Position numbers and translations under genes: made by a program
The notes under the pieces: generated by a model
Database searches by the model: none
Told to the model about the DNA's origin: nothing
The model's input: the letters and a program-made list of their open reading frames with translations, nothing else
Shown: positions 14,574 to 20,198 of the stretch, piece by piece
Layout: each line of letters opens with the position of its first letter
Numbering within the stretch: the first letter of the stretch is position 1
Assembly: GCA_910585605.1 (NCBI GenBank)
Contig: CAJUFL010000064.1
Coordinates: forward strand, 1-20,198
Source of the DNA: an uncultured Lachnospiraceae bacterium
GTDB lineage: Bacteria; Bacillota; Clostridia; Lachnospirales; Lachnospiraceae
DNA length: 20,198 nucleotides
Reading direction: 5' to 3'

Positions 14574-15590
14574 TTAATTGTTGATCAGCTTATCTTCACC
14601 ATTCCAGCTGTATAACTTACGAACCTCTTCACCGATTACTTCTGATGAATGCTCCGCAGCTAACTTTCTCATAGCCTTGAAATGTACCTGACGTCCCGCA
14701 GGTGACATATCCAGCAGGAACTGCTTTGCAAACGAACCATCCTGAATATCAGATAAAATCTGCTTCATTGCCTTCTTAGTATCCTCTGTGATAATCTTAG
14801 GTCCAGTAATATAATCACCATATTCCGCAGTATTGGAAATTGAATATCTCATTCCTGCAAAACCTGACTGATAAATCAGGTCTACAATTAGTTTCATCTC
14901 ATGAATACACTCAAAATATGCATTTCTTGGATCATAACCTGCTTCAACTAATGTCTCAAAACCAGCCTGCATCAATGCACAAACACCGCCACACAGTACT
15001 GCCTGCTCGCCAAACAAATCTGTTTCTGTCTCTGTTCTGAAAGTTGTCTCAAGAACACCTGCTCTCGCACCTCCGATTGCCAATGCATATGCCAAAGCAA
15101 TCTCCTGAGCCTGACCTGTAGCATCCTGTTCTACAGCTACCAGACAAGGAACACCTTTTCCTGCCTGATACTCAGAACGTACAGTATGTCCCGGTCCCTT
15201 TGGAGCAATCATTGTTACATCAACATCCTTAGGTGGTACAATACATCCGAAATGAATATTAAAGCCATGTGCAAACATTAACATGTTGCCTGCTTCCAAG
15301 TTTGGCTCAATATCATTCTTGTACATATCAGCCTGTAATTCATCATTAATCAGAATCATAATGATATCTGCCTTCTTTGCTGCCTCGGCTGCTGTATAGA
15401 CTTCAAATCCCTGAGCCTCTGCTTTTGCCCATGATTTGCTGCCCTCGTATAAACCGATGATAACATTGCAGCCTGACTCCTTTGCATTCAATGCATGTGC
15501 ATGTCCCTGGCTTCCATAACCGATAACAGCAATCGTCTTGCCATCTAATAACGATAAGTTACAATCTTCCTGATAAAATATCTTTGCCAT
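14574..15590 (-). CDS. ilvC: Ketol-acid reductoisomerase (class I)
   Basis: Converts 2-acetolactate (or 2-aceto-2-hydroxybutyrate) to the dihydroxy acid in valine, leucine and isoleucine synthesis, using Mg2+ and a nicotinamide cofactor. The 338-residue length and single C-terminal knotted domain mark the class I short form. Visible: Rossmann motif GYGSQGHAHALN (24-35), APKGPGHTVR (near 130), the metal-binding DLFGEQAVLCGG and ECIHEMKLIVDLIY region. The loop after the second strand reads GLYEGSKSW (46-54): Tyr48 and Glu49 stand where Arg and a neutral or basic residue commonly contact the NADPH 2'-phosphate. The ATG has AGGAGG about eight bases upstream and lies 37 bp after ilvN, in the same operon. 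No ilvB or ilvD is in the window. Confidence 0.98.
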   Translation of the reverse strand: MAKIFYQEDCNLSLLDGKTIAVIGYGSQGHAHALNAKESGCNVIIGLYEGSKSWAKAEAQGFEVYTAAEAAKKADIIMILINDELQADMYKNDIEPNLEAGNMLMFAHGFNIHFGCIVPPKDVDVTMIAPKGPGHTVRSEYQAGKGVPCLVAVEQDATGQAQEIALAYALAIGGARAGVLETTFRTETETDLFGEQAVLCGGVCALMQAGFETLVEAGYDPRNAYFECIHEMKLIVDLIYQSGFAGMRYSISNTAEYGDYITGPKIITEDTKKAMKQILSDIQDGSFAKQFLLDMSPAGRQVHFKAMRKLAAEHSSEVIGEEVRKLYSWNGEDKLINN

Positions 15591-15627
15591 TTTATAGTTC
15601 CTCCTAAATAATTTTATGTATCACCAG

Positions 15628-16119
15628 TTAATTCAAACCGGCACTACCTCTTGTTAAACCTGTAAGACCTGTTCTTACAATGGATTCAATCTCAAATCCG
15701 TCCAGCAAACCAATAAATGCTTCAATCTTATTGGCATTACCTGTTAATTCAATCATCAATGAATCAATCGACACATCTACAATCTTTGCACGGAATACAT
15801 CCGTAATCGCAATAATCTGCTGTTTCTCTTCCCTGTTAGACTTAACCTTTACAAGAACCAGTTCCCTGCAAACAGATTCTCCATCCTTCAGTTCTGTAAT
15901 GTTAACCACATCCTCCAGCTTATTCAGCTGTTTGGCAATCTGTGCAAGAGTCAGATCATCACCACTTACTGCAACAGTCATTCGGGAATATTGGGGATTC
16001 TCGGTAACACCCACCGATAAACTGTCAATATTATATCCTCTTCTACTAAACAACCCCGATACACGGCTTAATACACCTGAAGTGTTATCAACCAGCAGGG
16101 ACAATACCATTTTTTTCAC
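15628..16119 (-). CDS. ilvN: Acetolactate synthase small (regulatory) subunit
   Basis: Regulatory subunit of acetohydroxyacid synthase that gives valine feedback inhibition and activates the catalytic IlvB subunit. It has an N-terminal ACT domain (NTSGVLSRVSGLFSRRGYNIDSLSVG near residues 10-35, NPQYSRMTV) and the ALS_ss_C domain (about 80-160, ending ESIVRTGLTGLTRG). From a GTG at 16119 it has 163 residues, the usual size; this start sits seven bases after AAAGGTGG. An ATG at 16125 is too close to the ribosome site but cannot be excluded, and the TTG at 16143 is unlikely. It is the first gene of an ilvN-ilvC operon with a consensus promoter. The catalytic ilvB gene is not adjacent, which is less common; the leader of about 65 nt is too short for a T-box. 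Confidence 0.95.
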   Translation of the reverse strand: MKKMVLSLLVDNTSGVLSRVSGLFSRRGYNIDSLSVGVTENPQYSRMTVAVSGDDLTLAQIAKQLNKLEDVVNITELKDGESVCRELVLVKVKSNREEKQQIIAITDVFRAKIVDVSIDSLMIELTGNANKIEAFIGLLDGFEIESIVRTGLTGLTRGSAGLN

Positions 16120-16191
16120 TTTCATTCCACCTTTCAAAATCAAATTGCGCTTTCACATATCAAACAATGCTTTTTTCACACAACTAATGAC

Positions 16192-16220
16192 ATTTTAGCA
16201 ACTATTGTACCTACTGTCAA
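16192..16220 (-). promoter_or_regulatory. Consensus sigma-A promoter of ilvN-ilvC
   Basis: Minus-strand TTGACA (16215-16220) and TAAAAT (16192-16197) with a 17-bp spacer. The -35 box contains the TGA stop codon of metH (16217-16219), so the promoter is embedded in the end of the upstream gene. Confidence 0.85.
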
Positions 16221-18685
16221 ATACTTTTCGCAGTGGTCAGCAGCCGTTCCACAAGCCGACAGGCTTCCGCCGCATCCTTGGAATATCCGTCAGCACCAAT
16301 CTCATCTGCAAAGCTCTGGGTGATAACCGCACCTCCGATTATAATCTTGGATGCCACATTTTTTTCCTTTGCATATTCCACTACATCTTTCATCCTCATC
16401 ATGGTAGTCGTCATCAAAGCTGACAGACCAATAATATCAGCCTTCTCCTTAATCGCACTCTCAACAATTACCTCCTTGGGAACATCTTTCCCAAGATCGA
16501 CTACACGGTATCCATAATTCTTCAGCATCAAAACCACAAGATTTTTTCCGATATCATGTATATCCCCTTCTACTGTAGCCATGACAATAACCGGCATTTC
16601 TTTTCCTCCCTCTGCTTTCGGCAGCAGCGGCTCTACATGAGAGATTGCCAATTCCATCGCTTCCGCAGATGATATCAGCTGGGGCAGAAAATATTTCTTC
16701 TGGTCAAATAAAATTCCCACTTCATTGATAGCCGGAATCAGATGTTCTTCTATCACGGACTGTGGGCTATTTCCTTCTGCAAGAAATGCTTTCACATCAT
16801 CAATCATCGTTCTTTTATTACCCTTTAACACATTTTCGTAAAGTCTTGACCGGATTCCCACATCCGACTTGTTTCCCTCAGCAGCATTTCCCGGCAAATC
16901 GTCATTCTTTCTTTTTGCACCTGTTCCCACTTCCATCAAAAGAGGCTTTACATTTCCGATATAACGAATATCTGCTTCTTCTTTATTTAACAGAAGATCA
17001 GAAGCATATGCCGCATTCATCAGCAACTCCTGGGAAGGATTTGCGATTGCCATTGTCAGACCTTTTGCAATCGCCATTGTCAAAAATGCCGTATTGACAA
17101 AACTGCGCTCCGGCAGTCCGAATGAAATATTGGAAAGTCCGCAAATCGTGGCAAGTCCCATTTCCTTTTTACAGTATTCTATCGTCTCCAATGTTTCCAG
17201 CGCAGCATTTTTATTAGCACCCACAGTAGCGACCAGACCATCTACCACAATGTCTTCTTTTGTAAATCCGAGGCTTACCGCTCTCTCATATACCGTATGA
17301 ATGATCTGCTTTTTCTCATCCATATCTTTTGGAAGACCTTCATCTGAAAGCGGCAGCAATATAAACATAGCTCCATATTTTGCAGCTATCGGCAGCAGTT
17401 TTTCAAATTTCTCTTTTTCCAGAGAAATAGAATTAATCAGAGCACGTCCCGGATAAATCCGCAGGGCATGTTCAATGATATCCACATGGGAAGAATCGAT
17501 ACATAACGGCAGATTTACCGTGCCCGTAACCTCATACAGAACCTTCTGCATCATAGCGTCTTCATCAATTCCATTCATTCCCACATTAATATCTAATACA
17601 GCTGCACCCTTTTCTTCCTGTTCCTCTGCCATCTGCACCACCAGATCCAGATTGCCTTCCCGAAGCTGCTCCTGCAATTTCTTCTTACCTGTAGGATTAA
17701 TACGCTCTCCTACCACCATGAATCGACCATCAATATCCAATTCCAGCATCTGCCGTTCCGAAGCAAGCAGACGCTTTTTCTTTACGGATACTTCCGGCAC
17801 CTCCATCAGTCGTACTGTCTGTGCCAAAGCGGTAATATGCTCCTTCGTCGTCCCGCAGCATCCACCAATCAGACCTGCCCCTGCTTCCACAAGCTTTCTG
17901 CCATATTCTGCAAACTCCTCCGGTTTCATTGCATAAAGTGTTTCCCCATCTATCAGTTCGGGCATTCCTGCATTCGGTTTTGCCAAAATAGGTACATTGG
18001 CATACTTCTTCATTCTCTCCACCATCGGAATCATCTCTCCCGGTCCCGTAGAACAGTTAATTCCAATCGCATCCGCACCAAGACTCTGTAGTACCACCAC
18101 CGCTGTTTCCGGATCCGTTCCGAACAGGGTTCGTCCGTCTTCACTATACGTCATGCTCACGATAACCGGAAGTTCACATGTCTCCTTTGCTGCAATCAAT
18201 GCCGCTCTCGCCTCTGCCAGGCTCATCATCGTCTCTACTACCAGAAGATCCGCTTCTGCCTCCACCAGACAACGAATCTGCTCTTTGTACACATCAATCA
18301 GCTCTTCCAGTGTCAGCTTTCCTATAGGATACAGCTGCCTGCCTGTCATCGTCAGATTCCCCGCTACATATGCACGATAACCTGTCTTAGCCACTGCCGT
18401 TTTAGATAACTGCACCAATTTTTTATTGATGGAAACCAATTCCTTTTCCAATCCATATTCTTCCAATTTGATTCGGTTTCCCGAAAAGGTAGGCGCATAT
18501 ATGATATTACTTCCCGCATTAATATAATCTGTCTGTAACTTTACCAATATTTCAGGATGCTCTAAAATCCATTTTTCCGGACATACCCCCGTAGGCATTC
18601 CTGCTTTTTGCAGATTTGTTCCGGTTGCACCGTCAAGTACAAGAATTTTCTGTTTTAATAAGGTTTGAAACTGCTCTTTTGTCAT
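16217..18685 (-). CDS. metH: Cobalamin-dependent methionine synthase, lacking the reactivation domain
   Basis: Transfers the methyl group of methyltetrahydrofolate via cobalamin to homocysteine, giving methionine. Domains in order over 822 residues: homocysteine-binding barrel (about 1-295) with zinc ligands C211 (INCSTGP) and C276/C277 (GGCCGTT); pterin-binding barrel (about 320-575, VVGERINPTG, DINVGMNG, CIDSSH); helical cap (about 620-690); and the B12-binding Rossmann domain (about 697-822) with the lower ligand H710 in DIHDIGKN. The protein ends there, so the AdoMet/flavodoxin reactivation domain of E. coli MetH is absent, as I recall for many Clostridia, which use a separate activase. 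The ATG follows GGAGAG at short spacing. It is 58 bp after dtd with no terminator or good promoter between, so the two are probably co-transcribed. No SAM or cobalamin riboswitch precedes it. Confidence 0.96.
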   Translation of the reverse strand: MTKEQFQTLLKQKILVLDGATGTNLQKAGMPTGVCPEKWILEHPEILVKLQTDYINAGSNIIYAPTFSGNRIKLEEYGLEKELVSINKKLVQLSKTAVAKTGYRAYVAGNLTMTGRQLYPIGKLTLEELIDVYKEQIRCLVEAEADLLVVETMMSLAEARAALIAAKETCELPVIVSMTYSEDGRTLFGTDPETAVVVLQSLGADAIGINCSTGPGEMIPMVERMKKYANVPILAKPNAGMPELIDGETLYAMKPEEFAEYGRKLVEAGAGLIGGCCGTTKEHITALAQTVRLMEVPEVSVKKKRLLASERQMLELDIDGRFMVVGERINPTGKKKLQEQLREGNLDLVVQMAEEQEEKGAAVLDINVGMNGIDEDAMMQKVLYEVTGTVNLPLCIDSSHVDIIEHALRIYPGRALINSISLEKEKFEKLLPIAAKYGAMFILLPLSDEGLPKDMDEKKQIIHTVYERAVSLGFTKEDIVVDGLVATVGANKNAALETLETIEYCKKEMGLATICGLSNISFGLPERSFVNTAFLTMAIAKGLTMAIANPSQELLMNAAYASDLLLNKEEADIRYIGNVKPLLMEVGTGAKRKNDDLPGNAAEGNKSDVGIRSRLYENVLKGNKRTMIDDVKAFLAEGNSPQSVIEEHLIPAINEVGILFDQKKYFLPQLISSAEAMELAISHVEPLLPKAEGGKEMPVIVMATVEGDIHDIGKNLVVLMLKNYGYRVVDLGKDVPKEVIVESAIKEKADIIGLSALMTTTMMRMKDVVEYAKEKNVASKIIIGGAVITQSFADEIGADGYSKDAAEACRLVERLLTTAKSI

Positions 18686-18743
18686 ACACTCTCCATTCCG
18701 CTGCCATTGCCGCTTTATACTACTCTTTTTTCAATATCTGCCG

Positions 18744-19193
18744 CTAACAAAGTTCGTCGCTGTCAAGCAGTATTGTAAAGGGACCGTCATTCAACAATTC
18801 CACTTTCATATCCGCACCAAAACTGCCGGTCTGTACCATTGCTACTATATTTTTACACTTTGAAACAATATATTTGTACATTGCATTTGCCATCTCAGGA
18901 CCACCTGCCTTTATAAAAGAAGGACGGTTTCCTTTTTTACAGTCTGCATAAAGTGTAAACTGGGATACCAGTAAAAGTGCCCCGTCTACATCTGCGAGGC
19001 TTAAATTGGTCTTGCCATTGCCGTCTTCAAAAATCCGGAGTCCTGTCATTTTCTTTATCATTCTATCTGCTACTTCTTCCGTATCCGTATCTGCAATTCC
19101 AATCAGCACCAAAAACCCCTGACTTATTTTCCCGGTTATCTCCCCATCTATGGTCACACTGGCATGTTTCACTCTCTGTATTACAAATCTCAT
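18744..19193 (-). CDS. dtd: D-aminoacyl-tRNA deacylase
   Basis: Removes D-amino acids (and glycine mischarged on tRNA-Ala) from tRNA, protecting translation fidelity. The 149-residue protein matches the family length and motifs: N-terminal MRFVIQRV, active-site SQFTLYAD (77-84), KGNRPSF (87-93), TGxFGAxM (122-129) and the cross-subunit motif NDGPFT (135-140), where GPFT replaces the commoner GPVT. The start at 19193 follows GGAGCAGGT with good spacing and fits the conserved N-terminus; an ATG six codons upstream (19211) also has an AAGGGAG nearby but too close. It is transcribed with metH, divergent from the ylmH-like gene, which also serves translation quality control. Confidence 0.95.
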   Translation of the reverse strand: MRFVIQRVKHASVTIDGEITGKISQGFLVLIGIADTDTEEVADRMIKKMTGLRIFEDGNGKTNLSLADVDGALLLVSQFTLYADCKKGNRPSFIKAGGPEMANAMYKYIVSKCKNIVAMVQTGSFGADMKVELLNDGPFTILLDSDELC

Positions 19194-19231
19194 ATACCTG
19201 CTCCATTCCATTTCTCCCTTAATTCCTGCTT

Positions 19232-19240
19232 AGTATAGCA
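19232..19240 (-). promoter_or_regulatory. Extended -10 promoter of dtd-metH
   Basis: Minus-strand TGCTATACT: a near-consensus -10 (TATACT at 19232-19237) with the TGn extension. The -35 region at 17-bp spacing (TTTATT) is poor, as is common for extended -10 promoters. The predicted start near 19225 is about 32 nt before the dtd ATG. Confidence 0.6.
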
Positions 19241-19301
19241 CAAACCGAAAAGGGAATAAAGATTTTACAAGAAATTTTCTATATTATTTCTCCTAAAAAC
19301 T

Positions 19302-19330
19302 TTGACTTTTTCTTTCAGTCCCGATATCAT
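19302..19330 (+). promoter_or_regulatory. Sigma-A type promoter of the ylmH-like gene
   Basis: TTGACT (19302-19307) and TATCAT (19325-19330) with a 17-bp spacer, giving a predicted start near 19337 and a leader of about 48 nt. Confidence 0.68.
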
Positions 19331-19337
19331 AAAGTCA

Positions 19338-19351
19338 ATCTGTATACAGAT
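19338..19351. promoter_or_regulatory. 14-bp palindrome at the ylmH-like gene start site
   Basis: ATCTGTATACAGAT is a perfect palindrome with no spacer. It begins about seven bases after the -10 box, at the predicted transcription start. Its position suggests an operator, but a chance palindrome or short RNA hairpin is possible and I cannot assign a regulator. Confidence 0.4.
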
Positions 19352-19384
19352 AAAAATCATATCAATAATATGAGGTATATATTT

Positions 19385-20140
19385 ATGAATGAAGACCAGA
19401 TTTTAAAAGGACGGCTGCTTGATCTGGCAAAACGGGCCTATCAGCAGAACATCTATACATACAGCTGTTTTTTATCCATGGCTGAGCTTGCACTTTTAGA
19501 AGACATCAAAAGCGACATCTCTTATATCCACTGCGAATGCTTTGGAGGAAACGAACTCTGCGAACGCCAGATTGCAGGATTTGGTTCAGAGGAAGAATTT
19601 GGATATCCAGGACATTTTCCCATTGCAGTGGTCAGAGCTTCCCCTCTGATAGAGAAATTCAGCGATCCTCTGAATCACAGAGATTTTCTGGGTGCATTAA
19701 TGCATCTTGGCATTGAGCGGGACAGAATCGGTGACATTCTCATCAAAGACAAAACAGCATATATTTTCTGTCTGGAATCCATTGCCGATTACATATGCAA
19801 AGAGCTTACGAAAGTAAAACACACCAATGTAAAATGTGAAATAACAGACATTGACATTCCTGCTCTTGCTCCGTCTTTAAGGGATGAAGAATTTCCTGTC
19901 TCCTCCCTGAGGCTGGACAATGTCATTGCCGTACTGCTAAAGTGCTCCAGAAGTGAAGCCCTAACATTTTTTACGGATAAAAAAGTCACACTAAACGGTC
20001 ATATCACAGGCAGAAACAGCATTCTGCTAAAAGATGGGGATATTTTTTCCGTAAGAGGATATGGTAAATTTATTTTTGCAGGCTCTGCCGGCCATACCCG
20101 TAAGGGAAAAATTTACATACGCATACAAAGATATCTGTAA
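19385..20140 (+). CDS. ylmH: YlmH-like S4 domain RNA-binding protein
   Basis: Ribosome-associated S4 protein related to RqcP, tied to rescue of stalled 50S subunits carrying peptidyl-tRNA. The 251 residues match the family: FLSMAELALLEDI (29-41), GGNELCERQIAGF (54-66), the very conserved block LNHRDFLGALMHLGIERDRIGDIL (from 96), and a C-terminal S4 domain (about 177-235) with SLRLDNVIAVLLKCSRSEALTFF, KVTLNG and LKDGDIFSVRGYGKF. The start at 19385 is chosen because GAGG lies nine bases upstream; the ATG at 19370 has no site and adds only MRYIF. The gene is transcribed from its own promoter, divergent from dtd. In many Firmicutes ylmH lies in the division cluster before divIVA; here the right side is cut off by the window, and no gene starts in the last 58 bases. 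Confidence 0.92.
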   Translation: MNEDQILKGRLLDLAKRAYQQNIYTYSCFLSMAELALLEDIKSDISYIHCECFGGNELCERQIAGFGSEEEFGYPGHFPIAVVRASPLIEKFSDPLNHRDFLGALMHLGIERDRIGDILIKDKTAYIFCLESIADYICKELTKVKHTNVKCEITDIDIPALAPSLRDEEFPVSSLRLDNVIAVLLKCSRSEALTFFTDKKVTLNGHITGRNSILLKDGDIFSVRGYGKFIFAGSAGHTRKGKIYIRIQRYL

Positions 20141-20198
20141 CTGTCTTGAGTTTCCGCAAATTGTAATTTCAAAACGAGTATATTCAGCCTTAGCACTA

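Noticed and set aside
16120..16216. T-box or leader-peptide attenuator before ilvN
   Set aside because: The predicted leader is about 65 nt, has no T-box consensus and no run of branched-chain codons behind a ribosome site.
17475..17936. Long plus-strand open frames inside metH and other genes
   Set aside because: They overlap well-identified genes on the other strand, lack ribosome sites and show no family motifs; they are shadow frames.
18686..18743. SAM or cobalamin riboswitch before metH
   Set aside because: Only 58 bp separate dtd and metH and no conserved core of either class is present.

Overview
The window reads as ordinary chromosome of an anaerobic, low-to-moderate GC Firmicute, most likely Lachnospiraceae (Clostridia). 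Grounds: AGGAGG-type ribosome sites, AT-rich intergenic DNA, TTGACA/TAAAAT promoters with 17-bp spacers, a metH without the AdoMet-reactivation domain, a carbohydrate ABC operon without its own ATPase, and small proteins of a type I associate with that family. No tRNA, rRNA, CRISPR array, prophage or complete insertion sequence was seen. Nearly all genes are on the minus strand; the plus-strand exceptions are an aminotransferase, a 61-residue cysteine-rich protein and a YlmH-like S4 protein.

Layout. 1-92: GC-rich, C-run-rich DNA beyond dusB. 93-2330 (-): one operon, promoter, small unknown protein, coaX (pantothenate kinase type III), dusB (tRNA dihydrouridine synthase). 2440-3624 (+): PLP aminotransferase, converging through a long hairpin on a minus-strand parvulin-like lipoprotein (3762-4880). 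4881-5217: promoter, a GC-rich palindromic element and the terminator of the sugar ABC operon. 5218-8864 (-): promoter, solute-binding lipoprotein, an intercistronic stem-loop region, two permeases. 8946-13092 (-): promoter, CNNM/CorC-type CBS membrane protein, ABC-F ATPase, membrane-anchored alpha/beta-hydrolase-fold protein, strong terminator. 13153-13338 (+): Cys-rich small protein. 13394-14389 (-): second parvulin-like protein. 14416-16220 (-): promoter, ilvN, ilvC, then a leader/terminator region with competing pairings. 16217-19240 (-): dtd and metH. 19302-20140 (+): ylmH-like gene, divergent from dtd.

How the genes fit together: CoaX makes 4'-phosphopantothenate for CoA; DusB modifies tRNA; IlvN and IlvC are two steps of branched-chain amino acid synthesis, with no ilvB or ilvD in view; MetH makes methionine; DTD and YlmH both belong to translation quality control. 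The sugar uptake operon probably borrows a shared MsmX-like ATPase encoded elsewhere.

I did not find a clear new defence or mobile system. The observations most worth checking are the ABC-F protein with one complete and one degenerate ATP site, the hydrolase-fold protein that has lost its apparent catalytic Ser and His, the RNA region after ilvC with mutually exclusive stems, the ketol-acid reductoisomerase with an unusual cofactor loop, two parvulin-like proteins lacking the active-site histidines, and two palindromes sitting at predicted transcription starts.
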